Source: Triangularia verruculosa (lineage: Eukaryota > Ascomycota > Sordariomycetes > Sordariales > Podosporaceae). From it: a DNA stretch of 64,000 bases. The translations under genes were made by a program, and so were the position numbers. Where the stretch lies: assembly GCA_033296885.1 (NCBI GenBank), contig MU863898.1, forward strand, positions 1 through 64,000. Direction: 5' to 3'. This document shows positions 1 to 10,278 of this stretch, one piece after another. The notes under the pieces are model-generated. The model was not told the origin of the DNA, did not search any database, and was given only the letters and a program-made list of their open reading frames with translations. Every line of letters begins with the position of its first letter. The stretch's first letter is position 1.

Positions 1-3000
1 TATTATTAAGGTATTGCTTTTTCTATTAGTTTAGACTTTATAGATTAAATATCGAAGGTTAGGTTTTAAAGTAATTAATTATACGATAGTTAAACATTAA
101 GGATTAATATATAAAAGACTGAAAAACTTTAATTAGTCTTTTGGAGGGAAAGTAATTATAAGAAAAATAAGTTAGGTTCTAATAGAGGCTAGATATCCTT
201 TAATTTTATAGAGCTTTAGGCGGAAATCGTACGAAGTATTTAAGATAGTATAATATTTATTAAAGATAATCCGATTAAGCTGCTATTATATATAAAGGCG
301 GTTAATAAAATCCCGGAAGGTTTTAGTAGTAAAAGACTTAAGGGTAATCAGAATAATAGAGGTTATTATAACTTCTTTAATAGATTAAATTATATAGGGG
401 ATCGAAGCTATACGATAGCGTCGTTTAATATCCTCTTATAAAGTTATAAAGGGGGAAATAATAATTATTATATTATCCGGTATATAATATATAGGAAGAA
501 GGAAGGTTAGGCTTTTCCTACTTCCTATTCTAGTTATTTAAATAATAAAGCTAGCCCTTTATACGACCGTAAAAAGGGCTTTAAATTACTTACCTTTAAA
601 CTTAGTACTTAGGTTTCTAAGTATTTAATATAATTTATTAGTTAAATTAATATTTTTTAGATGGGTAAGTTTTTTTTATTATATAATATATCGTTAATTA
701 GTAAATAAATTAATTTTAGTTTTTTAGAAAGAAATTAAATTATTTTAGCTAAAGGTAAAAAGGTAGTACTAAGCTTAACTTAACTTCTAGAGACGTTCCT
801 ATTATATAGTATAGCCTATTATTCCTTAATCGATCTTCCGGGTATAAATTAACTTTATAACTTTAATTAAATAGCTAGTTTAAATAGTAATAGCCTTATC
901 GAAGTTATCTAAGCTTTCTATAGAACTATTATTAAAATCCAAATTATTTTAATCTTTATATAATTCCTATCTCTTCTTTAATAAAATAAATTTAGGGAGG
1001 AGGTAGGATAGAAAATATTGTATAATATTAATTGAAATATACTATTAGGACCGTATTTTAATTTTAATATTAAAGTATCTTTTAGTATAAGCTTAAAGTA
1101 TATGACTAAACTTATTAGAGGACTATTACTTCTACTCTTTTTTATATTAACTCTTAAAAAGCCCTATTTTTAAAGAATTAATCCTGATATTAAAAGTATT
1201 TTATATGTATTTAATATTTTAAAAGAAGGCTGTAGGTTAAGTAGTTTTATTAAATTAGTATTATAGTAAAAGATAGAAAGGGTGGATTAGTTAAAGGTAC
1301 TATATAATACTAACCTCTAACTTCTTAGGAAGAAAACGATAGATAATTTTTAATTTACTAGTATAGTTTAGCCCTTTGTAATAGTATAGTACGATAGTAA
1401 CTATTTTATACTAGATAAAAAGGTTCTTTATACTGCCGATTAGAGTATTGCGAAACTTTAAACTTAAAAGTTTTATTGTACGGTTTGGTAGTTTACTTAG
1501 AAGATAAATAGCGATAAGAAAAAGCCCTTTAAGATGATCGACCCGTTTAAGGTATAACTCTATTTTTATTGTACGGAACTAATAGGAGTTTGATTTAGTA
1601 TTTTCTAGTTAAAAAGCCTTAAGTATTTTATTTAAAAGAATCCGTTATACAATCTAATCTTTATATTTATAAAGTTAATTATTTTGGCTTTCGGTAAAGA
1701 AAGAATATTTTATATCGTCCTTTTTAACTATATTCGATAGTTTATTTTAAAGAACTTTAGGAAGAAAGTCTTTAATATAGTTAAGAAAGATTAGCTTTTA
1801 GATTATACGATTGATTTATTTAACTAATATATATAATATTTTAATAAGATTATTAATAGTAAAAGAGATATTCTAATATATAACTTTAGTACCGTCGAAA
1901 GCTAAGTACTTTTATAATGGTATTTCGCTGTTAATTTTAAAACCGTACGATTTAAACTTTAGGATCTAATTTATTAATATAAGCTACTTATCTTTATAGA
2001 GTTTAATTATAAAGTGTAAGACTTTAGTTTGTACGATATTAAAGAGCTTATTTATATTCCCTTTATTATCGGTAACTTTATAGAGAGATTATCGTATTAT
2101 AAAAGCCTAGCTTAATATAATTATATCGGATAATATCTTAGTATAATCGGAAGGTAATAATTATTTATTATCCTTTTTTAATCCTAAAATAGCTAAAGTA
2201 AAGAGGAAGGGGCTTTTATAAGTTAAATTAGGTAGTAGATAGTCGAAAAGAAAAATAATAAAATCTAATAAAGTTCGATTTAATTTCCGTTATATAATAT
2301 CTTTTTTATTAATAAATACTATTATTATAGTATTAAGTCGCTTAATTACCTTATTTAATAGTTATTTTTATCGAGAGGTAAGTAAAAATCTAGGCCGGTC
2401 TTTTTCCTTTTAAGTAGCTATACGAAAGAGGTATTTAAAAATTCTCTTTTAAATAAGAGCGTACTTCTCTATTATACGATACTTTAACTTAAATTTAAAA
2501 GGCTATTTCGGCTTTTTATTTATAGATTTTTTATTTATTTTAAAAAGAATAGTAATTTTAATATTATATATTAGTTAATTAATTATATTAAAGGTAATAT
2601 TATAAATATAGTCCTAGGTTATTATAAGTACTTTCTTCCTTTAACTTTTAATACCTTTAGCCTAGCTTTTACTAACTTCGAGAGAGACTATACGACGAAG
2701 CTCTTCCTTATTAAAGGATCCGAGGTATTAGGCTTAACTTATCCTTATAACTTATAAATTAAAAGCTAGTTTACCTTCATTTATAACTATAATTTTAGTT
2801 CTTTATTTAAATAAGTTACTTATTATATATAAAGTTAAAAGAAAAATATTATCTTTGTTTTCTTACTTTTATACGATAGTATCGTTTATTATATTAAATA
2901 AGAGAGTTATTAATAAAGTTACCTAAGTAATAATTTTAAAATAACTAGTATTCCGCCGGTTTTAGAAAAAGCGCTGGTATAGTATATCTATTTTCCAAGG

Positions 3001-4139
3001 TACCTTTTACCGTTTTACGGCTCTAATATTACTACCTTTGGTATTAAGATTAACTTAGCTATAGTTTATACGATAATATTTTTATATCTACCGTTTAATA
3101 ATAATAATATATAAATAGTTTTTATATTTTAAATTATAAGAGATTAGTAAATTAAATTCGGGAATAATAGAAATAGGTGATTAGGGAAATTAAAAGTACT
3201 TTAGGTTTTATTAATTCCTTTATTTAGTAAAAGAGTCTTTATATTTTCTTATAGTTTATCCCCGCTAATTTAGTTTAATAGTTTAGCGGTACTTCGTACG
3301 AAAATAGGTTATAATTTTATTAATAAAAACCCTAGTCTTATAATCCTTATAAATAAGGATAAAATAGGGATGGATAATTATAAAAAGATCTATAATAATA
3401 GTAGTTAATAATTAATAATTATAAGAAAAGAGGTTTATACGATATAAGAGAAAAAGAGGGGTAAGATATAATTAAATTAAAGTTAGGTATTAAGCTAAAG
3501 ATCGGGGTTTAAATATATAAACTAATCCACTTACCGTACGATTTTAGAAATAATTTCTGCAAATTACTAAGAGGAAGAGGAGGAAAGAAAAAAAGGGGGC
3601 TTCCGAATGGGGGAAAGGAACTATATCTATTATCATTAGCGGATTCTTAAGAAGAAGAAAGGGAAAAGAAAAAGAGGATAAAAATATAAGAAAAAGAACC
3701 CTTTACGACCGTATAATAATTAATAATAAAAAGATATAATAAAAGAAAATACTTTACGATTATACGATAATTAATAAAAAAGAGATATATAAAAAAAGAA
3801 CCCTTTCTAATAAATAATAATTAATAGTAAGGAAATATAATAAAGGAAAACCCTTTATAATTATACGGTAATTAATAATAAAGAGATTCTATTAAATAAA
3901 GCGCTTTATAACTGTATAGTAATTAATAATAAAAATATTTAATAGTATAGGGGGTTTATATAATATATCGTACGATAAAATCTAAATAATTTTTTATTAT
4001 ACAATACCCTTACGGTAATTAATATATAAGGTTTTTAGAAAGAATTAATATCTAAACCGGAATTTAGGAATAATTATTTAATAACTTAATAATTAATAAA
4101 TATAATTTCTTCGAAAAGTTATACGTTTAATTCTAATTA
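1..4139. repeat. RIP-degraded AT-rich repeat block, both strands mutated
   Basis: This stretch is AT-rich and almost free of CpA and TpG (by hand count about 2 CpA and 3 TpG in the first 600 bases), while CpG survives, for example in recurring TACGAT and GTACGA words. This is the expected product of C-to-T changes in CpA context on both strands, that is, repeat-induced point mutation. No frame stays open for long and I could not identify a protein domain. It is presumably old transposon DNA, because RIP acts on duplicated sequence, but the element type is not recognisable here. Confidence 0.8.
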
Positions 4140-4900
4140 AAAACCTTTCTTCTAAATAAATTAAACTTTACAAACTTTTAAACAATATTAACAATCAAAA
4201 TTATAACTCTCGCTAATAACTCTACCCTTATACAGATCGAGGATAACGAAAAAATAATTCTCCTTCGTACAGGCTCCTAAAAGATTCGTAACTATATAAG
4301 AATACTCGCTTAAAATATAAATCCCCCCGAATCGTATAATATTATAAACTCTATACTAATATATCTAAAACTAACAACGTAATATATTTAATATACCGTC
4401 GTCCGATATTAAAGTTCGGAAATCTTAGATAAATATAAGGAGGGTAATTATTGGGCCTAACTATTTAAATACACTCTTTATTTAAAGCCGAAGTAAAAAG
4501 GTAAAGGAACCTTATAATACCTATCGAAATAATCCTAATAAAAAGCCCTTTACTTCCTATATTCGTACAATTAATTTCTTCAGTAATTACTATAGAAATT
4601 ACAAATAACAGGATTATATAGCTAAATATATTCTCTCCGAGCAAAATAAAGCTATAAATAATAAAATTACCGTTATATAAGGTAGCCGTAAAGGGGGCCG
4701 GGGAAGGGGTGGCCGTAATCGTAGTCGTAGCCGTAATAGATATAGTGGAGGTACTACCTAAAAGCAGCTTACTATTAACTTAACTAAAGATAATAATTAA
4801 AAAAATAAAGTCGTATAATTAAAAAGAATATCTTTAATCTTTATATAATAAAGGTTACTATATAATAAAATAAGTAGGGGTCTACCCCATTAAACCCATC
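4140..4900 (+). mobile_element. Possible gag-like retroelement remnant, strand-biased RIP
   Basis: This segment differs from the DNA to its left. CpA is common but TpG is nearly absent (about 19 CpA against 3 TpG by hand count over 4141-4980), so mostly one strand appears mutated. At 4681-4752 a frame reads a Gly/Arg-rich stretch of the RGG-box kind often found near the C-terminus of retroelement Gag proteins. Stops interrupt the frame upstream and downstream. It lies a few hundred bases before the gypsy pol relic on the same strand. Assignment to gag is inference from composition and position only. Confidence 0.35.
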
Positions 4901-5066
4901 TTCACCTAAAACCCTCTAACTCCCCCCTACATATCTCTTTCTATAACCCTCGTACAATAGTATAAATATAACTATTAGATACAGCTTATCGAGACAATTA
5001 CAATAATACTTTATTTATAAATTTTAATGCAGAAAAGTTCAATGGACCGTACAATTGAAATTTTCA

Positions 5067-5133
5067 ACGGACTCTACCCCCTGTTTCTAAAGTGGAGACT
5101 TTTTTTTGCGGACGATTTCAACGGACTCTACTA
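5067..5133. repeat. Short direct repeat in less-mutated spacer
   Basis: The words TTTCAACGGACTCTAC occur twice, about 49 bp apart, in a patch (about 5020-5150) that retains normal CpA and TpG. The patch lies between the gag-like and pol relics, where protease and reverse transcriptase would be expected, so it may mark a deletion junction or a foreign insertion. No further identity is evident. Confidence 0.4.
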
Positions 5134-5159
5134 CAGTCCATCGGAGAATAATAGATAGG

Positions 5160-6050
5160 GAAAGAAATAGGAGAAGGCTTTTTAAGTTATTAAAAACGCT
5201 ATTATAGTAGACCCGGTATTTAAACTCCCCGACCTAGGACGATCTTTCGAAGTCGAGATAGATATTTCCAACTACGCTATCGGAGGGCAGCTAGGGTAAC
5301 GAAACGAAGATAGGAAATTACACCTAGTGGCATTCTTTTCGAAGAAGCTACAAGGACTATATAAGAATTACTTTATTTACAATAAAAAGCTACTTACCAT
5401 TATTAAAGTATTTAAAGAGTAAAGATTATACTTTAGCGGTACTAACTACGAAGTCTAGGTCTATATTAACTATAAGAACCTAAAGTATTTTACTACTACT
5501 AAGGTCCTTAACGCTAAGTAAGGCCGATAGTTAGAATTTTTATCCGAGTTTAATTTTTAGATCCATTATAAGAAGGGATCCGAGAACGCAAAAGCGGATG
5601 CTTTAAGTAAAAGGGCGAATTATTATAAAGAGAAAGTAGGAGAAGAATTACTACCCTTACTATAGGAAATAATAGAAGGTATATTTAGGTATCCGCTTTA
5701 ATAGTAGGCTAAGTATTGCGTAGTATATCAAGAAGAATCTACTACCTATAAGTATTAAGATAATATCGATAGTAATAATTAAGAACGATAGGTTAAGTTA
5801 AAATTGCTAGGGATTCAGAAGGACGACCGTTACCGGCTCTAGTATAATAATAGGGCCTACGTTGATCTAGGATAGCGGAGAACGCTAATTTAGGAGATTT
5901 ACGAGTCGAAGTTCAGAGGATATATAGGAGTAGTTAAAATGATAGAAAAGATTAAATAGTATTTTAATTAGTTAGGAATAAGAAAGGATATAGAAGAGAC
6001 GTTACGGGAATATAATCTTTATAGAAGAATAAAAGTAGAGAGATATAAAC
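5160..6050 (+). mobile_element. Ty3/gypsy pol relic: RNase H plus integrase zinc-binding region, RIP-inactivated
   Basis: From about 5207 one frame reads a gypsy-type RT/RNase H connection and RNase H domain, including the pattern DISNYAIGGQLG, then FSKKL, and an ADALSKR-like end near 5600. From about 5880 to 6050 a second stretch resembles the integrase H2C2 finger. There the expected His and Cys positions now read Tyr (YNLY in place of CxxC), as expected from CpA-to-TpA changes. Every internal stop sits where a Gln (CAA/CAG) or Trp (TGG) codon would give it by one such transition. Protease and most of the reverse transcriptase are missing upstream. The frame ends abruptly where the 6051 element begins. 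This is a dead copy. Confidence 0.8.
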
Positions 6051-6662
6051 TGTTGAAATACAGCATTTGTTTGTGGATTTTACAGTGTGTTTAAGCCCTA
6101 TGGAATACAGGGCTTCAATGGCTTGGAAAATTCAACAGTGTCCACTGAGTCATGGGCTCCGGGAGCTGCGGCTCACTGAGGTGCCCAGAGGCTCTGGGTG
6201 CGGCTCCAGGTGCGGCTCCGGGTGCGGCTCCCTGAAGTGATCCGAGACTCTGGGGCGCAGGGCGCTAGTCCAGTGCCCTGCAGTAGCCAAACGGTAGCGC
6301 CACGTGCCTTGTGGGTTAGCGCTTTCAACGGGTTTGAGGAGCACTCCAGTGAGCGTCCCGGGAAGTAATTGGAAGACCGAAGGCCTATAAGAACTCGGCA
6401 ACAAGCCCTGTTCACTGTGATAGTTTCTTTCCTTTAAGTTCAATCAATATACTGGTTCACCACATCTATTTCAGTGCCTCATAAGCCTTAGTTGCAGTGA
6501 TAATCTTCTGTATTTACAGGGCGCCGCTCCCTGTAACACATCTTCCTTCAGTGCTCGCCCACTGTCGTATGCTGCCGTCAAAGTCTTCCTCACTCCCAGT
6601 GGACTGCGCCGATAGCTATCAAAGCCTTGTACTTGCAGGCCTCAATAGCACCTATTTCAACA
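6051..6662. mobile_element. LTR-like unit (612 bp), probable solo LTR, not RIPed
   Basis: The unit starts TGTTGAAATA and ends with its exact reverse complement TATTTCAACA. These are 10-bp perfect terminal inverted repeats with the TG...CA ends typical of LTRs (11 bp if the flanking C and G are counted). Inside, base composition is normal and CpA/TpG are plentiful, unlike the RIPed DNA on both sides. The left boundary coincides with the point where the gypsy integrase frame stops. No 5-bp target duplication is seen (left flank TAAAC, right flank GATCT), so a simple solo-LTR insertion is not proven. It contains a short GC-rich repeat at about 6170-6235. It could instead be a small non-autonomous element. 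Confidence 0.6.
6170..6235. repeat. GTGCGGCTCC-type short tandem repeat inside the LTR-like unit
   Basis: Near-copies of GTGCGGCTCC(A/G)G occur in a row around 6198-6232, with a related GCTGCGGCTCAC and an inverted GGCTCCGGGAGC just before. It is GC-rich and lies in the first third of the unit. No function is claimed. Confidence 0.5.
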
Positions 6663-7853
6663 GATCTCTATACTTAATTAGGCTTTATTATATAGCTTAC
6701 TTATAATATAAGTCTATAAGTAGATGCTAAGCCTTTTATAAGTTAAGCTTTATAATAGTATATTAAACTTCCTTATTAAGCTACTTTCACTTTAAATTAA
6801 CATCCTACTTTACACTTACTTTCGTGTTACCTATTAGTGACCCTCTATTAATAAAACTTGAAATTTAAGATTTTACTTATAAGTTTTATAAAGCTATAGG
6901 GGTTCCCGCTAAAGTATTTTAATAATATAAGTATTATAATTAAAGGTTAAAATGTGGGCGTCTTTAAGGCTTATTAGGAGTAGGGTTTTGGGTTATAGCT
7001 CGGTTTAGCCGGAGGCGGTCTAAGTACTATCTCTATTTTCGGTTAAACCGTAGACGAAGTAGATGTCGACCCTGGCGTTAAGGTTGTCGTGCTACACTTT
7101 TACGCCGTCGGGGAAAGAGACAGCCGTCGATGTTGCAACTTCGCCCTCATTCTCTCCAGCGGCTCTAGTGCTGGAAAACTTAAACTTAAGGATGGGAATG
7201 CCCATTGCAGCGGTTTTCTTGGCTGTCCCACTTCTTGCTGAATGTCGCTGCTTCATTGGGATGGGTTGAGGATGTCGGCCCGCCGTGAGGGAGGATCAGA
7301 CTGCCGAGAGCTGAGGCTTTTAGTCCCCAAGAAAATGTGTTCTTCGAGGAGCTTCAATTTAGGCAGCTGTCTCGCAAGGCTCCGTAGCCGCTGACATACT
7401 AGCCGCCGGCCTGGTAGCCGCCAGGCGTTCAGCTCTGGAAGCTGAAACATGTGGCTACGGCAGGACGACTATTTTCAGCTGGCAAGAAGCCGCTGGCAGT
7501 CGGTCCTTCTTGGTGCCCATGGCTCATTAAGTCAAGGCTGGCAACAACACGATCAAATTCAATTATAGCCCTCAATTAAATTAATCTAAAATACCTAGGC
7601 CTTTACAATTGAATTGCATTGAATATATTTAAAAGCAGCCGGCCATAGTTTTTTCGGCCCGGCTATCACAGACACTAAGCCAGGGTGCCTAAACTTTTCT
7701 CAATTACCTAAGTAGGTATGATACAGTGATCATTTAAACAAGTATCAATTATTAATCACGTTGTTCTTTTTATTAGGAACCACAGAAACTCAATCTATCT
7801 TAATAGTTATACGTAACGCGTTTCTCCCTAAGTATCATGATATTCTGCTACTC
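6663..7853. other. Gene-free decayed sequence between LTR-like unit and GH43 gene
   Basis: 6663-6950 is again AT-rich and RIP-like. About 6950-7560 is GC-richer and partly mutated. Its minus strand has short open runs (for instance about 7253-7450) that recall an eroded gene or transposon, but no domain is recognisable. 7560-7853 is AT-rich 3' flank of the GH43 gene. I see no intact gene here. Confidence 0.6.
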
Positions 7854-9482
7854 TCAAATATCGTAACGATCGCTGCTATGCTTGACAGGTGTGTAGATAA
7901 AATGATCAAAGCTTGCCACTCTCGCCGTGCCATTGAGATCTGAAGCGGCCATTCCAACAAAAGCTCCAGTGAAACTGCCGTGTGCCTGGTGTCCTCCACA
8001 CTCATCGCTGACAATGCTTGCATCAAAGACTGGGCCAATCTTCTGAAGCTCTCCATCCCCCTCGAGGGCGTACCAAAACTGCAGCTCTTTCCCTCTCACA
8101 GTGACCTTCAGTCTGACCTTGCCCTCGTTGGGAATCACCACGCTTTCTGGATTTGACAATGGCAAGTTGAGATTGCCAACTGGCCAGCTCGCCTCGGAGG
8201 CCATGATCAACAGCTCTCTCTGCCCATCACTATGCGCGCTGACAATCAGATAGAAGAAATTGTACCGACAGTAATACGCCGTCAATCCAGCAAACTCCCT
8301 CTCGTCGGTGGGTGAAAAATCAATGACAGTCTCGGCGTCATACGAGAAGTGCTCCTGTCTTCTCGCAACAAGTGCCTGCTCAAACCAGGAGCCGATACTT
8401 TCCCTGCCAATCAGATTGAGCTTGTTGTCCTGTAGATTGAAGATTCTTTCTGCCTCGGGGGTGCGCAGCCACTGGAAGTCCTTGTGCAGTCCGTCGTTGG
8501 AATTGAAGGAATACTTTTGGGTCTGCCAGTAACGTTCTTCGTCACGAGCTCCAGGGAGATCGACGTAGAGTGAGGGCACGGGCCCATCCTTGACAAACAA
8601 CCAGTCATCTTTCCAGAAACATTCCTGGATCGCAGTCTCGCGGCCCAGAACACATCTCCTCCTCTGTGTGGTTGGGCGGCCGGCGAGGTGGACCAGGTAG
8701 GTCTTGCCGTCAGGGGTGTCGACGATATCGCCATGACCGGCACGCTGCAATGCAGCATGTGGGTGGTCTTTGGAAGACAGGATGTGCTTGTCTGGATGGG
8801 TCTCATATGGGCCCCAGATATCCCTGGAGCGGGCGAACGTTACGGCGTGGTCGTAGCCGGTCCCTCCCTCAGCCGTCAAGAGATAATACCAGCCATTCCG
8901 CTTGTAGAGATGGGGTCCCTCGACAAGAGCCAACTCGGTACCCTGGTAGATGTTTTTGCGTGGGCCAATGAGCTTGCCGGAACTGGGATCCCATTCTTGC
9001 AAGGCGATGCCGGCAAAGAGAAGAGGGCGGCGGCGGTGGTCCCACAGCATGTTCACAAACCATTTCTTGCCGGTGTCGGGGTCGTGGAAGAGGGAGGGAT
9101 CGAACCCCGAAGAGTTGGTGTAGACGGGATCCGACCACGGGCCTTCGATGGCCGGAGCTGACACAATGTAGTTGTGAGTGTCTTTGAAAGATCCGTCTTT
9201 GCGTTTGACGTCGGTGTAAACCAGCCAAAATTTGTCGCCGTCATGAGTGAGGCAAGGAGCCCAGATGCCACAGCTATCCGGATCGCCTCGCATGTCGAGC
9301 TGGGATTTGCGGGTCAGGGGACGGGTGACAAGCTCCCAGTTTGCGAGGTCCTTGGAGTGATGGATTTGAACCCCAGGGTACCACTCGAAAGTGGAAGTGG
9401 CAATGTAATAATCATCGCCGACCCTGAGGATAGAAGGGTCCGGGTTGAACCCAGGGAGGATGGGGTTTCGAACTTGGGGCAT
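7854..9482 (-). CDS. GH43 family beta-xylosidase / alpha-L-arabinofuranosidase, intracellular type
   Basis: A single-exon, 542-residue protein beginning with the GH43 signature NPILPGFNPDPS. The three acidic residues of the five-bladed propeller are in place: Asp15 (general base), Asp128 in SGFDPSLFHD (pKa modulator) and Glu188 in LVEGPHLY (general acid). Roughly residues 320-530 form the C-terminal beta-sandwich found in XynB-type GH43 enzymes. The family hydrolyses non-reducing-end xylose or arabinose from xylo-oligosaccharides. There is no N-terminal signal peptide, so a cytosolic role on imported oligosaccharides is likely. The start at 9482 is the first Met before the conserved NPILPGF. 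The gene is intact although it is the first one beyond the RIPed block. Exact substrate (xylose or arabinose) cannot be read from sequence. Confidence 0.92.
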   Translation of the reverse strand: MPQVRNPILPGFNPDPSILRVGDDYYIATSTFEWYPGVQIHHSKDLANWELVTRPLTRKSQLDMRGDPDSCGIWAPCLTHDGDKFWLVYTDVKRKDGSFKDTHNYIVSAPAIEGPWSDPVYTNSSGFDPSLFHDPDTGKKWFVNMLWDHRRRPLLFAGIALQEWDPSSGKLIGPRKNIYQGTELALVEGPHLYKRNGWYYLLTAEGGTGYDHAVTFARSRDIWGPYETHPDKHILSSKDHPHAALQRAGHGDIVDTPDGKTYLVHLAGRPTTQRRRCVLGRETAIQECFWKDDWLFVKDGPVPSLYVDLPGARDEERYWQTQKYSFNSNDGLHKDFQWLRTPEAERIFNLQDNKLNLIGRESIGSWFEQALVARRQEHFSYDAETVIDFSPTDEREFAGLTAYYCRYNFFYLIVSAHSDGQRELLIMASEASWPVGNLNLPLSNPESVVIPNEGKVRLKVTVRGKELQFWYALEGDGELQKIGPVFDASIVSDECGGHQAHGSFTGAFVGMAASDLNGTARVASFDHFIYTPVKHSSDRYDI

Positions 9483-10278
9483 GATGAATTACTAGGTGTT
9501 GATTGCTTCAAGAAGTGTTTTCGTTTTCCATCAGCATGATACCGGCATCTTATGTTCAACGTTGCTCGTGAGGGGCAATCTCAAGTGCCATCTCCAGCTG
9601 TGCTGGTGACCCACTCCGCATTTAGCCGGGAACGGGTCGCAAGATCCGGGTGGGGAAGTGCCGGGAAAGTGGATCACGGAGCCGGACGATCACAGTGCGT
9701 CCCAGGATAGCGCTGCTCTCGGGCAAAGGCACAGGAAATGGATGGAACAAGCAGAGCAAAACCTGTAAAACCAACAAATATGCCACTGAAGAAAAAAAGG
9801 TGGGTCGAAAACCGCAGGCTGGCAGACCCACAGCTTCATTCGCGATAGTGACTCGTTCATCTTGCATCCTTGGTCAGAGACAACGTAATCACAGATGGAG
9901 ACTTACACACCAAGAGCATGCTTTCAAGTCCTAGAGTTCGAAAACAGCTAGTGTTGACATATCGTCAGAGGATACCTAACTTCGGTCCGCTGGCTAAGAC
10001 TTTTTGCAATCTTTGTCAATTATGACACCTGCAGTATTGGTTCTCAGATAGCTTGGTATTAGGGGTAACTGCTTAGTGTTTCTAGGTAGGTGCATGATCG
10101 CGTTTTCGTTGCTTTGTACGCACAGCTGCTTTGGGTCCGTTGATTCCAAATCCGGCATGCCATTGACGCCTTTGTTAGGCTGTGTAGATAAAGCAATACC
10201 AAGATGGGTTTCTGCTCTACGACACCACCGTCAGCAACGGCCGCAATCTAGGTAGGGATCTCATGCCAAAATTCAAAA
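9483..10278. promoter_or_regulatory. Divergent intergenic region, GH43 and KN-repeat gene
   Basis: This 796-bp stretch separates two divergently transcribed genes and must hold both promoters. Composition is ordinary and not RIPed. I see no open frame worth calling and no clear TATA box. Confidence 0.4.

Noticed and set aside
6150..6443. 97-codon minus-strand frame with Pro/His/Glu repeats
   Set aside because: The frame only reflects the GC-rich short repeat of the LTR-like unit.
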